A stretch of DNA of 64,000 nt from RCIO01 sp035555795 (GCA_035555795.1 DATMGE010000082.1:1-64000), one strand, 5' to 3'; counted from the first letter of the stretch, positions 1-9,270 are shown. Numbers and translations are program-made. The notes: generated by a model not told the origin, from the letters alone.

Positions 1-352
1 AGGTGTTTGCCAGAAACACATGATCCACCGGCTTTCCGACCGCCGCTGCAATGTCGTAGGCATCGCTCGTCACGAAATGCCCGTTCGCGACGCCGGCTTC
101 TTTCAATCTAATCCGTGCGAGATCGAGAAGCTGCGGATCGAGATCAATAGCGATCACGGCTGTAGCGATTCGCGCGATCTGGAGCGTGAACCAGCCGTCA
201 CCGCTGCACAGGTCGGCAACGCGCATGCCTGGCTCTATCCCGACATCGGCAAGGACCTTGGCAGGATCGGGCCAGAGAGCCTCCCACCAGTCCGGGTCGG
301 GCATTCGCGCGCTTCGGAAGAATCCGGCTTGCGTCGCGCTGCTGTCGGTCAC
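1..352 (-). CDS. SAM-dependent methyltransferase, N-terminal part (3' end outside window)
   Basis: Minus-strand reading frame open to the window's left edge, giving about 117 N-terminal residues. Residues 45-60 read VADLCSGDGWFTLQIA, a class I Rossmann-fold methyltransferase motif I. An acidic IDLDPQ follows at the end of strand beta 2, where the ribose of S-adenosylmethionine is bound. The start chosen is GTG at 352, giving MTDSSATQAGFFRSARMPDP. It lies 5 bases after the stop of the upstream gene (358-606), so the two are probably co-transcribed and coupled. An internal ATG at 304 would drop 16 residues. The methyl acceptor cannot be told from this fragment. Confidence 0.8.
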   Translation of the reverse strand, partial: MTDSSATQAGFFRSARMPDPDWWEALWPDPAKVLADVGIEPGMRVADLCSGDGWFTLQIARIATAVIAIDLDPQLLDLARIRLKEAGVANGHFVTSDAYDIAAAVGKPVDHVFLANT

Positions 353-357
353 CTTCG

Positions 358-606
358 TCAGGCGCCCTTGGAGCGCTTTTCGATCCGGTCGGCTGCGTCG
401 ATCAGGGCCTGCCCGAAATCGCGGACGTCATCGGCGCTGCTGATGATGAGCTGAAGCGAGCCGCTCGGGCGGGTCTGGTCGTCGCCCTGCATCATGAAGG
501 GCAGCCGCAGCGCGAGCGCCCGGTTTTCCACCACTCGCGTCTCGTAGCCGACCAGTGGAAACACGATGATGTTGCCCTTGTCGTCCTTGGTCCACGCGTC
601 ATCCAT
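358..606 (-). CDS. Small conserved hypothetical protein (82 aa)
   Basis: Short acidic soluble protein starting MDDAWTKDDKGNIIVFPLVG; no signal peptide or membrane segment. The start at 606 is preferred over the ATG at 612 because AGGA sits 8 bases upstream of 606 but only 2 upstream of 612. A longer reading frame back to 726 is disfavoured because its extra residues run into the divergent intergenic region. It ends 5 bases before the GTG of the methyltransferase, suggesting a two-gene operon. No function is recognised. It resembles short uncharacterised proteins of Hyphomicrobiales. Confidence 0.7.
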   Translation of the reverse strand: MDDAWTKDDKGNIIVFPLVGYETRVVENRALALRLPFMMQGDDQTRPSGSLQLIISSADDVRDFGQALIDAADRIEKRSKGA

Positions 607-789
607 CGCCATCGTCCTGATTTCTGGCCGGCATCCGGCCGGGGATCTGTTCCGTGGCGGTTGTTGAGGGATTTCGCCGGTTTTCGCAAGCGCCAGAGCA
701 TTGCGCGGGGCGCTTGCGTTTCTCATTTCCTTGCCTCAAAGATGCCCCGGCGTGGCCCTACTGGCCGCATTCTACCGTTGAGGATGACG

Positions 790-1449
790 ATGCCCGATGC
801 TCTGACTTCCCGCTGGAACATGGTCGATTCCCAGGTTCGCACCGCCGATGTCACGGATCTGCGCCTGATCGAGGCCATGCGGGCGACCCCGCGCGAGGCA
901 TTCCTTCCCGAGAGCCAGAAGGCGCTTGCCTATCTCGATCGCGACATCGCTCTCGACGGTGAGGACAACGTTTATCTCATCAAGCCGATGGTGCTCGGGC
1001 GGCTGCTGCAGGCTGCCGATATCGAGCCGACCGATCGGGTTCTGGTAACGGGCGGCGCAGCCGGTTATGCGGCGGCACTGGCGGGCCGGCTCGGGGCCGA
1101 GGTCATCGCGGTTTGCGCCAATGACAAGGTCGCCGCGGCAAGCCGCTCGGCGCTCGAGGCGGGCGGCCTCTCCAATGTCACGGTCACGGCGGGCGAGGCC
1201 GGGCAGGGCGATGCTGCCAGGGGGCCTTACGACGTCATCGTGCTCCACGGCGCGACCGAGGTGGTTCCGCAGGCCCTCTACGACCAGCTCAAGCCGGGCG
1301 GGCGCCTTGTCGGCGTGTTCGCGCAATCTGTGCCCTCGCGCGCCACCCTCGTGACCCGCTCGGAGGCAGATTTTGGCGCCCGGACCTTGTTTGACGCCGC
1401 TGCACCCGTTCTTCCCGGCCTTAAGCGGTTGCCGGGCTTTACATTTTGA
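790..1449 (+). CDS. Protein-L-isoaspartate O-methyltransferase-like protein
   Basis: 219 residues of the PIMT fold: an N-terminal segment with VDSQVRTADV and PREAFLP, then a Rossmann core. The second and more canonical PIMT of the window is at 22913-23563. Here motif I reads VLVTGGAAGYAAALAG instead of the usual acidic-G-x-G-x-G, so SAM binding or catalysis may be altered. The start at 790 is chosen because AGGA lies 5 bases upstream; ATG 784 is the alternative. It stands upstream of tolC on the same strand, with 203 bases between. Family assignment is firm; true repair activity on isoaspartate is uncertain. Confidence 0.8.
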   Translation: MPDALTSRWNMVDSQVRTADVTDLRLIEAMRATPREAFLPESQKALAYLDRDIALDGEDNVYLIKPMVLGRLLQAADIEPTDRVLVTGGAAGYAAALAGRLGAEVIAVCANDKVAAASRSALEAGGLSNVTVTAGEAGQGDAARGPYDVIVLHGATEVVPQALYDQLKPGGRLVGVFAQSVPSRATLVTRSEADFGARTLFDAAAPVLPGLKRLPGFTF

Positions 1450-1652
1450 GTGACGGAGGATTTTGCGCCTTAGCCTTTCGGGTGTGACCTAGAAGACCCA
1501 ACAAGCGAAGCTTTTGTTAGTAAACACTCACAAGTGCTTACGCAGGCCCTCCGGGACGAATATGTTGCGAGCCGAACTGGATTCGGCGAGAGTTGGGAGT
1601 CCGGTTTTCTTGCGTAAATCCAATTACGTAAGACGATGTTGGAAGGGACCTA

Positions 1653-3062
1653 ATGCGTTTTTCAGGGAAAGCCTGGCGTCTGGCGCTGGCCGCAAGCGCG
1701 GCTCCCGTGCTGCTTTTAGCTGCGACTCCGGTTTTGGCGGAAACTATCGAAGCGGCGCTTGTGCGCGCCTATCAGGACAACCCTCAGCTTAATGCGCAGC
1801 GCGCTTCGGTGCGCGCGACTGACGAAAACGTGCCTCAAGCGCTGTCCGGTTATCGTCCCAAAGTGGCGGTGACGGCGAGCGCCGGTACGCAATATCAGGA
1901 CATCGTCACCAAGCAGACCGTAAACGGCGTGGTGCAGCGGCAGAACCTCTCCGGCGTGAACGCGCCGCGCAGCTTCGGCGCGACCATTTCGCAGACCCTC
2001 TACAACGGCGGGCAGACCGCGAACCGCACCCGCGCCGCGGAAAGCCAGGTTTCGGCTGCGCGCGAGGGCTTGCGCGTGCTCGAGCAGAGCGTGCTGCTCG
2101 CGGCCGCCACGATCTACATGGATTACTTGCGCGACTCCGCGATCGTCGAAGTCCAGCGCAGCAACGTCAACGTGCTGGAGCAGACGCTGAAGCAGACGCA
2201 GGATCGCTTCAACGTTGGCGAAGTGACGCGCACCGACGTGGCGCAGTCGCAGGCGCAGTTGGCCGCCGGACGCACCCAGTTGCTCGCTGCGGAATCGACG
2301 CTGACGACAACGCGCGCAAATTTCCGTCGCATCATCGGCAGCGATCCGCAGAACCCGCAGCCGGGTTCGCCCGTCGACCGCTATCTGCCGAAGTCCCTCG
2401 CGCAGGCCATCAACATGGGCCTCGTCGAGAACCCGAACGTCACCGCTGCGATGTACGGCATCGACGTCAGCCATCTGCAGGTCAAGGTGGCGGAGGGCGC
2501 GCTGTTTCCGACACTGACGTTGCAGGGCGCGGTGCAGCACTCGAACGAAACCACCGTGACGACCTACCAGCAGTTCGGCGCATCGGCGACGGCACAGCTC
2601 ACAGTTCCGATCTATCAGGGCGGCTCCGAGTATTCGCTGATCCGCCAGTCGAAAGAAACGCTGGCGCAGCAGCGCCTCAACCTCGATCAGGTCCGCGACC
2701 AGACCCGCGCGACCGTCGCGCAGAGCTGGGGTCAGTTGACCGCCACCAAGTCGCAGGTCGCCTCGGCTCAGGCGCAGGTGACGGCGTCCGAGATCGCGCT
2801 CAACGGCGTGCGCGAAGAGGCCCGCGTTGGTCAGCGCACCACGCTCGACGTCTTGAACGCGCAGCAGGCGCTGGTGAACGCACGCATCGCGCTCGTCACC
2901 GCGCAGCATGATCGCGTGGTCGCGTCCTACACCGTGCTGAACGCGGTCGGCCGGCTCTCGCCGGTGACGCTGAAGCTCCGCGCCACGATCTACGATCCGT
3001 CCGTGCACTATCATCAGGTGCGGGATAGCTGGGCGGGCGTGCGCACACCGGACGGTCGCTGA
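1653..3062 (+). CDS. tolC: TolC-family outer membrane efflux/secretion channel
   Basis: 469 residues, typical TolC length. A Sec signal peptide (about 29 residues ending ATPVLA, then ETIEAALVRAYQDNP) precedes two outer membrane efflux protein repeats rich in Gln, Ala and Asn. Characteristic helical-barrel stretches are GVREEARVGQRTTLDVLNAQ near residue 385 and the equivalent DRFNVGEVTRTDVAQSQAQL near residue 180. It should trimerise as the outer membrane and periplasmic tunnel for tripartite efflux pumps or type I secretion. No inner-membrane partner is encoded nearby, so it probably serves pumps encoded elsewhere, like BepC in Brucella. A 203-base upstream gap suggests its own promoter. Confidence 0.93.
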   Translation: MRFSGKAWRLALAASAAPVLLLAATPVLAETIEAALVRAYQDNPQLNAQRASVRATDENVPQALSGYRPKVAVTASAGTQYQDIVTKQTVNGVVQRQNLSGVNAPRSFGATISQTLYNGGQTANRTRAAESQVSAAREGLRVLEQSVLLAAATIYMDYLRDSAIVEVQRSNVNVLEQTLKQTQDRFNVGEVTRTDVAQSQAQLAAGRTQLLAAESTLTTTRANFRRIIGSDPQNPQPGSPVDRYLPKSLAQAINMGLVENPNVTAAMYGIDVSHLQVKVAEGALFPTLTLQGAVQHSNETTVTTYQQFGASATAQLTVPIYQGGSEYSLIRQSKETLAQQRLNLDQVRDQTRATVAQSWGQLTATKSQVASAQAQVTASEIALNGVREEARVGQRTTLDVLNAQQALVNARIALVTAQHDRVVASYTVLNAVGRLSPVTLKLRATIYDPSVHYHQVRDSWAGVRTPDGR

Positions 3063-3215
3063 GCCCTCACTCCGCTGTGGGAAGCGGCCGGTTTCCGGGC
3101 CGGTTGCTTGCAATCAATTACCGCCCTGACGTACCTTGGAAGGGGAGCTGCGTGACGATTCGCAGCAGTGGCGTGCGGCTTTCCTGACGGGGAAGCCGAT
3201 GATGTGGGGTCGGAG

Positions 3216-3872
3216 ATGAATCAACCGGCAAAGGCGCAAGAGCCTTCAATGGAAGAGATTCTTGCGTCGATCAGGCGCATCATCTCCGATGACGACGCCA
3301 AGCCGGCTGCTGCTCCCGCTGAAGCTGCGCCTCCGCCGCAGGCAGCAGCCAAACCCGCGACACCTCCACCGGCACCGAAGCCTGAGCCTGCGCTCAAGTC
3401 CGAGCCCGCGCCCGCCGCGAAGAACAGCCAGGAAGACATCGATGCGATGCTGGCGAGCTTCGATGCGCCGGCTGCTGCTGCGCCTGCACCGGCCGAGCCG
3501 GAGCCCGAAGAGGCTGAGGATGTCTTTGAGTTGACCGAGCAGATGGCGGTGCCTGCAGCCGCGCCGGAGACCTTTCAGAAGGTCGAGCCGCAGGACGACG
3601 ATCTCGAATTCACCGAAGCGCCGCCCGCGCCCGTCGCCGCCGCACCGGTGGCGGAGGAGCCGCAGGTCCTGAGCGGCGCCACCGCGAAGGCCGTGGAATC
3701 GGCGTTCAATTCGCTCGCGACCACCGTGCTGACCAACAACGCCCGCACGCTCGAGGATCTCGTCAAGGAAATGCTGCGGCCGATGCTCAAGTCCTGGCTC
3801 GACGACAATCTGCCGACCCTGGTCGAGCGCATCGTCAAGGCGGAAATCGAGCGGGTCGCGCGCGGCCGCTAA
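3216..3872 (+). CDS. popZ: PopZ-family polar organizing protein (DUF2497)
   Basis: 218 residues with the diagnostic PopZ layout. A short N-terminal helix MEEILASIRRIISDDD lies near residue 11. A long Pro/Ala/Glu-rich disordered linker follows (residues 28-165). The conserved C-terminal helical region (about 170-218) contains ARTLEDLVKEMLRPMLKSWL and LPTLVERIVKAEIERVA. In Caulobacter and Agrobacterium PopZ self-assembles at a cell pole and tethers the ParB-bound origin and division factors. The start at 3216 gives MNQPAKAQEP; the in-frame ATG-like start at 3168 would add residues unlike the family. It lies between tolC and valS, a familiar order in Rhizobiales. Confidence 0.88.
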   Translation: MNQPAKAQEPSMEEILASIRRIISDDDAKPAAAPAEAAPPPQAAAKPATPPPAPKPEPALKSEPAPAAKNSQEDIDAMLASFDAPAAAAPAPAEPEPEEAEDVFELTEQMAVPAAAPETFQKVEPQDDDLEFTEAPPAPVAAAPVAEEPQVLSGATAKAVESAFNSLATTVLTNNARTLEDLVKEMLRPMLKSWLDDNLPTLVERIVKAEIERVARGR

Positions 3873-4013
3873 GCAGCCAGCCAAGGCAGCGGCCATTGCG
3901 GACTTGACGCACACAGGCAGGCCGCTAAAGCCTCATCTGCGCTATAATCGCATCCTACCTTCGTTCGACAAGCGGGCCGATTCCTGTGCCCGCGCTCCAT
4001 GATTGTACCCGTG

Positions 4014-6797
4014 ATGATCGAGAAAAATTACCAGCCTGCCGAAATCGAGCCGCGCATCCGCGAGGCATGGGACGCCGCGGAAGCCTTCAAGGCTGGCCGC
4101 CCGGAGCGCCGCGAGGCTGAGCCGTTCACGATCGTCATTCCGCCGCCGAACGTCACCGGCTCGCTGCACATGGGGCACGCGCTCAACAACACGCTGCAGG
4201 ACATCCTGTGCCGGTTCGAGCGCATGCGCGGGCGCGATGTGCTGTGGCAGCCCGGCACCGACCATGCCGGCATCGCGACGCAGATGGTGGTCGAGCGCCA
4301 GCTTGCCGCGCGCAAGGAGCCGACGCGCCGCGAGATGGGGCGCGAGGCATTCCTCGATCGCGTTTGGCAATGGAAGGCGGAATCCGGCGACACCATCGTC
4401 AACCAGTTGAAGCGGTTAGGGGCCTCCTGCGATTGGTCGCGCGAGCGCTTCACCATGGACGAGGGACTGTCGCGCGCCGTCGCCAAGGTGTTCTGCGCGC
4501 TCTATGCTGAAGGCCTGATCTACAAGGACAAGCGTCTGGTCAACTGGGACCCGAAGCTGCTGACCGCGATCTCCGATCTCGAAGTGCAGCAGGTCGAGGT
4601 CAAGGGCCACCTCTGGCATCTGCGCTATCCTTACGAGGACAAGACCTTCAATCCGGACGATCCGTCGACCTACATCGTGGTCGCGACGACGCGGCCGGAA
4701 ACGATGCTGGGCGACAGTGCGGTCGCGGTGAACCCGGCCGACGATCGCTATCGCAACGTTGTCGGCCTGAACGTCGTGCTGCCTTTAGTCGGCCGCAGGA
4801 TTCCGATCGTCGCCGATGACTACTCCGATCCCGAGAAGGGCTCTGGCGCGGTGAAGATCACGCCGGCGCACGACTTCAACGACTTCGAGGTCGGCAAGCG
4901 TCACAAGCTGCCGCAGATCAACATTCTCGATATCGAAGGCCGTCTCGCGCTTGCCGATAACGACGACTATCGCAAGGACATCGAGCAGAGCGGGCTTGAC
5001 CTGATCGCTGAGCTGCACGGCGTGGAGCGCTTCGCCGCACGCCGCGAGATTGTCGCGCGCCTCGATCAACATGGCTATCTCGAGAAGATCGAGCCCAACA
5101 CGCATATGGTGCCGCATGGCGACCGCTCTGGCGTCGTGATCGAGCCGTTCCTCACTGACCAATGGTACGTCGACGCCAAGACGCTCGCCGCGCCCGCGAT
5201 TGCGGCCGTGCGCAACGGCGAAACCTCGTTCGTGCCGAAGAACTGGGAAAAGACCTATTTCGAGTGGATGGAAAACATCCAGCCGTGGTGCATCTCACGC
5301 CAGCTCTGGTGGGGCCATCAGATTCCTGCATGGTACGGTCCGGACGGCAAGGTGTTCGTCGCCGAGACGGAAGAAGAGGCGGTCGGCAAGGCGCTTGCCT
5401 ATTACCTCGAGGAAGGCGTCATCGACGACGATCAGGCGCACGACATGGCGGTCGATGCCGCCAAGCGTGACGAGTTCATCACGCGCGATGAGGATGTGCT
5501 CGACACCTGGTTCTCCTCGGCGCTGTGGCCGTTCTCGACGCTCGGCTGGCCTGACACCGACAAGGACGTGAAGCGCTACTATCCGACAAGCGTTCTCGTC
5601 ACCGGCTTCGACATCATTTTCTTCTGGGTCGCCCGGATGATGATGATGGGGCTGCACTTCATGGAGGAGGAGCCGTTCCACACCGTCTATGTCCACGCGC
5701 TCGTGCGCGACAAGAACGGCGCCAAGATGTCGAAGTCGAAGGGCAACGTCATCGATCCGCTGGAACTGATCGACGAATATGGCGCCGACGCGCTGCGCTT
5801 CACGCTGGCGATCATGGCTGCGCAGGGGCGCGACGTGAAGCTGGATCCGGCCCGCATCGCCGGCTATCGCAACTTCGGCACCAAACTGTGGAACGCCACG
5901 CGCTTCGCCGAAATGAACGGCGCGCGGCACGATCCGGCCTTCAGCCCGGCGCAGGCGAAGCTGACGCTCAACCGCTGGATCCTGACGGAACTGTCGCGCA
6001 CCGTGCGTTCGGTGACCGATGCGATCGAGACCTACCGATTCAACGAGGCGGCCGGCGCGGCCTATCGCTTCGTGTGGAACCTGTTCTGCGACTGGTATCT
6101 GGAATTGCTGAAGCCGGTCTTTGCCGGCGAGGACGAGGCGGCGAAGCAGGAGAGCCAGGCCACCGCCGCCTATGTGCTCGACGAGATCTACAAGCTGCTG
6201 CATCCGATGATGCCATTCATGACCGAGGAATTGTGGTCGCGCACCGCCGGCGAGGGCAATGAGCGCCTGACACTGCTGTGCCATGCCGAATGGCCGAGGC
6301 CGGGATTCGAGGATGCGGAAGCCGCCGCGGAGGTGAACTGGCTGGTGGACCTCGTCAGCGGCATTCGCTCCGTCCGCTCGGAGATGAACGTGCCGCCATC
6401 GGCCATCGCGCCGATGGTCGTGGTCGGTGCGGATGCGACGACCCGCGAGCGCATCGGCCGCCACGATCCGGCGATCCGCAGGCTGGCGCGGGTTGGCGAG
6501 GTCGGCTTCGCAGGCGAAGCGCCGCGCGGCGCAGCACAGCTCGTGCTGGGCGAGGCGACCTTCTGCCTGCCGCTGGGCACGCTGATCGACCTTTCGGCAG
6601 AGTCAGCGCGCCTGTCGCGCGAGATCGTCAAGATGGCCGATGAAATCGGGCGCATCGACAAGAAGCTCTCCAACGAGAAATTCGTGGCGAATGCACCGGA
6701 CGAGATCGTCGAGGCGGAGCGCGAGAAGCGGGCGGAATTCGCCGAGCAGAAGACGCGGCTCGAGACCGCCCTTGCGCGCGTGAAGGACGCGGTCTGA
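4014..6797 (+). CDS. valS: Valine--tRNA ligase
   Basis: 927 residues, class I aminoacyl-tRNA synthetase. The HIGH signature appears as PPNVTGSLHMGH at about residue 45-55. An editing (CP1) domain follows with VATTRPETMLGD. The KMSKS loop is GAKMSKSKGN near residue 570. The C-terminal anticodon-binding region ends in a Glu/Lys-rich coiled-coil arm (about 865-927), typical of ValRS. It charges tRNA-Val with valine in the cytoplasm. The start MIEKNYQPAEIEPRI at 4014 matches the family better than the ATG at 3999; neither has a clear ribosome binding site. It lies 141 bases after popZ on the same strand. Confidence 0.96.
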   Translation: MIEKNYQPAEIEPRIREAWDAAEAFKAGRPERREAEPFTIVIPPPNVTGSLHMGHALNNTLQDILCRFERMRGRDVLWQPGTDHAGIATQMVVERQLAARKEPTRREMGREAFLDRVWQWKAESGDTIVNQLKRLGASCDWSRERFTMDEGLSRAVAKVFCALYAEGLIYKDKRLVNWDPKLLTAISDLEVQQVEVKGHLWHLRYPYEDKTFNPDDPSTYIVVATTRPETMLGDSAVAVNPADDRYRNVVGLNVVLPLVGRRIPIVADDYSDPEKGSGAVKITPAHDFNDFEVGKRHKLPQINILDIEGRLALADNDDYRKDIEQSGLDLIAELHGVERFAARREIVARLDQHGYLEKIEPNTHMVPHGDRSGVVIEPFLTDQWYVDAKTLAAPAIAAVRNGETSFVPKNWEKTYFEWMENIQPWCISRQLWWGHQIPAWYGPDGKVFVAETEEEAVGKALAYYLEEGVIDDDQAHDMAVDAAKRDEFITRDEDVLDTWFSSALWPFSTLGWPDTDKDVKRYYPTSVLVTGFDIIFFWVARMMMMGLHFMEEEPFHTVYVHALVRDKNGAKMSKSKGNVIDPLELIDEYGADALRFTLAIMAAQGRDVKLDPARIAGYRNFGTKLWNATRFAEMNGARHDPAFSPAQAKLTLNRWILTELSRTVRSVTDAIETYRFNEAAGAAYRFVWNLFCDWYLELLKPVFAGEDEAAKQESQATAAYVLDEIYKLLHPMMPFMTEELWSRTAGEGNERLTLLCHAEWPRPGFEDAEAAAEVNWLVDLVSGIRSVRSEMNVPPSAIAPMVVVGADATTRERIGRHDPAIRRLARVGEVGFAGEAPRGAAQLVLGEATFCLPLGTLIDLSAESARLSREIVKMADEIGRIDKKLSNEKFVANAPDEIVEAEREKRAEFAEQKTRLETALARVKDAV

Positions 6798-7009
6798 CAG
6801 GTGTTGACGCGCCCTTAACGGCGTGCTGCGTTTTGTTGCAGTTTCGCAACAGTCACTCAACCAGCTCTGGGCTATAGGAGGCCCATGGGGTGGGTTGCCT
6901 ACATCCCGCCATAAACCGGGGGCACGCCTCTAGTCACCGGCGAGCGGGCAGTGCAGGCAGTCGTGCCGCGACGCAATAGCCGCGGCAGATGAGTGGACGT
7001 TAAAAGGTG

Positions 7010-7816
7010 ATGTTGATTTCCTCCAGCGCGGTGCGTAGCGGCTTGCAGGCTGCCGCCATCGCCGGGATTCTGGCCGCCGGGGCTGCTGTCGAGGCGCATG
7101 CGCTCGACGAGACGACTGTCGTCACCAAGCAGGAGCGCAGCCCCTGGGCGGTGTTCCGCTTCGGCTATTCCGCCTACAAGCAGGGACACAAGGATCAGGC
7201 CGTCGAGGCCTATCGCTATGCCGCCGAGAATGGCCAGATCGGCGCGCGCTGGAAGCTGGCGCGCATGTATGCCGAGGGTGACGGCGTCGCGCGCAACGAT
7301 TACGAAGCCTACAAGTTCTTCACCGAGATCGCGCGGCAGGATGTCGAGCCGGGCAGCGTGGACGAATCCTATGTGTCGGATGCGCTGGTGGCGCTCGGCA
7401 GCTATGTGAAGAAGGGCATTCCCGGCACGCCGGTGGCGCCCAATCCGGCCGCTGCGCAGGAATATTACATGCGCGCCGCCGCGACCTATCGCAATCCCAA
7501 TGCCCAGTATGAGATGGGCAGGATGTTCCTCAATGGCGACGGCGTGAAGCGCAATGTCCGGCAGGCCGGGCGCTGGTTCCAGCTCGCCGCCGAAAAGGGA
7601 CATGCGGGCGCGCAGGCAACGCTGGGCAACCTGCTTTTCCGTAGCGGACAGGTGGTACGCGGGCTGGCGATGATGACTGCCGCGCTCGACCGTGCCGCGC
7701 CCGGCGATCGCGACTGGATCCGCGACATGCATGAGCAGGCATTCGCGCTGGCCGGGGAGGCGGATCGCCGCACGGCAATCGCGCTCGCCGACGACATGAT
7801 CTCCAAGGGACATTGA
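7010..7816 (+). CDS. exoR: ExoR, periplasmic Sel1-repeat regulator of exopolysaccharide and motility
   Basis: 268 residues with a signal peptide (about 31 residues ending EAHA), then Sel1-like repeats such as GARWKLARMYAEGDGVARND and NAQYEMGRMFLNGDGVKRN. This matches ExoR of Sinorhizobium and Agrobacterium, a periplasmic protein that binds and inhibits the ExoS/ChvG sensor kinase until it is degraded, for example by acid. This controls succinoglycan, flagella and virulence. ATG 7010 is used; a GTG at 7007 is adjacent, and AAAAGG lies just upstream with rather short spacing. The exoS-chvI genes are not in this window. The 212-base upstream gap holds a possible 9-codon leader ORF. Confidence 0.88.
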   Translation: MLISSSAVRSGLQAAAIAGILAAGAAVEAHALDETTVVTKQERSPWAVFRFGYSAYKQGHKDQAVEAYRYAAENGQIGARWKLARMYAEGDGVARNDYEAYKFFTEIARQDVEPGSVDESYVSDALVALGSYVKKGIPGTPVAPNPAAAQEYYMRAAATYRNPNAQYEMGRMFLNGDGVKRNVRQAGRWFQLAAEKGHAGAQATLGNLLFRSGQVVRGLAMMTAALDRAAPGDRDWIRDMHEQAFALAGEADRRTAIALADDMISKGH

Positions 7817-7904
7817 CGCAAATCCAGTCGGACTTGCTTCGATGCCCTTTTGGATCAGTGCTTTATGCCGATTCTCTGAAAATCTGATTCACCCTGGATC
7901 CGCG

Positions 7905-8699
7905 TCAGGCGGCGGTGAGGTTCAGTTCCGCCGCGACGGGCACATGATCCGACGGCTTTTCCCATGCGCGGACATGCTTTTCGATGGCGACGCTGTTGAG
8001 CCTGTCCGCCGCCTCGGGCGAAAGCATCAGGTGGTCGATGCGGATGCCGTTGTTCTTCTGCCACGCGCCGGCCTGATAGTCCCAGAAGCTGTAGAGGCCG
8101 GGGGAGTCGTCGCAGGCGCGCAGCGCATCCGTGAAGCCAGCCGCCACTAGGCGGCGAAGCGCGCCGCGCGTGGCCGGCTGGAACAGCGCATCATTGACCC
8201 AGTTTTCGGGAAAGCGTGCATCTTCCGGCTGCGGAATGACATTGTAGTCGCCGGCCAGCACCAGCGGCTCTTCGAGAGCAAGCCTGTCGCGCGCCCAATC
8301 GTCGAGCCGCTGCATCCAGCGCAGCTTGTAGCCGTATTTGCGGTCCTCGGTGACCGGATTGCCATTCGGCAGATAGAGTGAAACGACGCGCAACGCGCCG
8401 CGATCGGTGGAGAAGACGCCTTCGATGAAGCGCGCATGATCGTCATCATCTTCGCCAGGCAGGCCGGAATTGACCTCGTCGAAGGGAAGCTTCGACAGAA
8501 GTGCCACGCCGTTGAAGCCTTTCTGGCCATGCGTCTCGACATTGTAGCCGAGCGCTTCGATTTCCAGCCGCGGGAAGTTTTCGTCCGTGCACTTGATTTC
8601 CTGCAGGCAGACGATGTCGGGATTGCTCTCCCGCAGCCATGTGAGCAGGTTGTCGATGCGGGCCCGCACGCCGTTGATGTTCCATGTGGCGATTTTCAT
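7905..8699 (-). CDS. xthA: Exodeoxyribonuclease III (AP endonuclease)
   Basis: 264 residues of the Exo III/endonuclease-exonuclease-phosphatase family. Catalytic landmarks in order: KIATWNINGVRARI at the start, the metal-binding Glu in CLQEIKCTDENFP, LAGDYNVIP (Asp/Asn), and the C-terminal RIDHLMLSP and KPSDHVPV (Asp-His). The enzyme cleaves DNA at abasic sites and has 3' exonuclease and phosphatase activity in base-excision repair. The start at 8699 (MKIATWN) is the usual family start; the upstream in-frame codons MEPP add nothing. It is separated from erpA, on the same strand, by a terminator hairpin, so it is probably transcribed alone. Confidence 0.94.
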   Translation of the reverse strand: MKIATWNINGVRARIDNLLTWLRESNPDIVCLQEIKCTDENFPRLEIEALGYNVETHGQKGFNGVALLSKLPFDEVNSGLPGEDDDDHARFIEGVFSTDRGALRVVSLYLPNGNPVTEDRKYGYKLRWMQRLDDWARDRLALEEPLVLAGDYNVIPQPEDARFPENWVNDALFQPATRGALRRLVAAGFTDALRACDDSPGLYSFWDYQAGAWQKNNGIRIDHLMLSPEAADRLNSVAIEKHVRAWEKPSDHVPVAAELNLTAA

Positions 8700-8716
8700 C
8701 GGTGGCTCCATCGCAT

Positions 8717-8752
8717 CAAAAAGGGTGCCGCGTGATCGCCGGCACCCTTTGC
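8717..8752 (-). terminator. Rho-independent terminator after erpA
   Basis: Read on the minus strand, an 11-base-pair stem AAAGGGTGCCG / CGGCACCCTTT encloses a loop of about 9 bases and is followed by a run of T (TTTTTGATG). It lies 64 bases after the erpA stop and 17 bases before the xthA start, so it should separate their transcripts. Confidence 0.8.
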
Positions 8753-8815
8753 TTAGACCAATTCGCCGCGCAGGTCAGTCCCGGCCGACCATCTCTGGCG
8801 CCGGGGAGCTCCGCT

Positions 8816-9166
8816 TCAGATCGAGAAGGACGTACCGCAGCCGCAGGAAGCGACCGCATTCGGATTGCGGATCTGGAAGGACTGGCCCATCAGGTCGTCG
8901 ACGAAGTCGATGACAGAGCCGCCCATATAGACCAGCGAAATGTCGTCGATCAGCACCGTCGCACCATCGCGTTCAATGACGTTGTCGTCATCGTTGCGGT
9001 CTCCCACCAGATCGAACTTGTAGGAGAAACCGGAGCATCCACCACCCTCGACCGATACGCGCAATGCGTTCTTGTCCGGTTCCTTGGCAAGAATGCGCAG
9101 GATGCGGCGGGCGGCAGCCTCGCTCACCTCGACAGTCTTCATCGATGTTCCTGGTTCGGCGCCCAT
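8816..9166 (-). CDS. erpA: Iron-sulfur cluster insertion protein ErpA (A-type carrier)
   Basis: 116 residues of the HesB/IscA/ErpA family. The three cluster-binding cysteines are present: one in SVEGGGCSGFSYKF and two in the C-terminal ASCGCGTSFSI. A-type carriers deliver Fe-S clusters to apo-enzymes. ErpA rather than IscA or SufA is preferred because the gene stands alone, away from isc or suf genes, and has this C-terminal pattern; that distinction is inferred. Start 9166 (MGAEPGTSMKTVEV) is set by AAGGTGA 5-6 bases upstream; ATG 9142 is the alternative. Its start faces dgt, with 104 bases of shared intergenic DNA. Confidence 0.85.
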   Translation of the reverse strand: MGAEPGTSMKTVEVSEAAARRILRILAKEPDKNALRVSVEGGGCSGFSYKFDLVGDRNDDDNVIERDGATVLIDDISLVYMGGSVIDFVDDLMGQSFQIRNPNAVASCGCGTSFSI

Positions 9167-9270
9167 GGTCGTCACCTTGCGTTCGCGTCCACTCCATAGG
9201 TATGAACCGGGAATGGCGGTGTCAACGGCCAGTACGGAACCGGGGCCAGTGCCGGACTGGGGAATTTTTC

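Noticed and set aside
3063..3110. GGCCGG repeat after tolC as a terminator
   Set aside because: The pairing is imperfect and no T run follows.
9064..9270. N-terminal extension of dgt back to 9064
   Set aside because: It runs antisense through erpA and adds residues unlike the family; GTG 9271 fits better.
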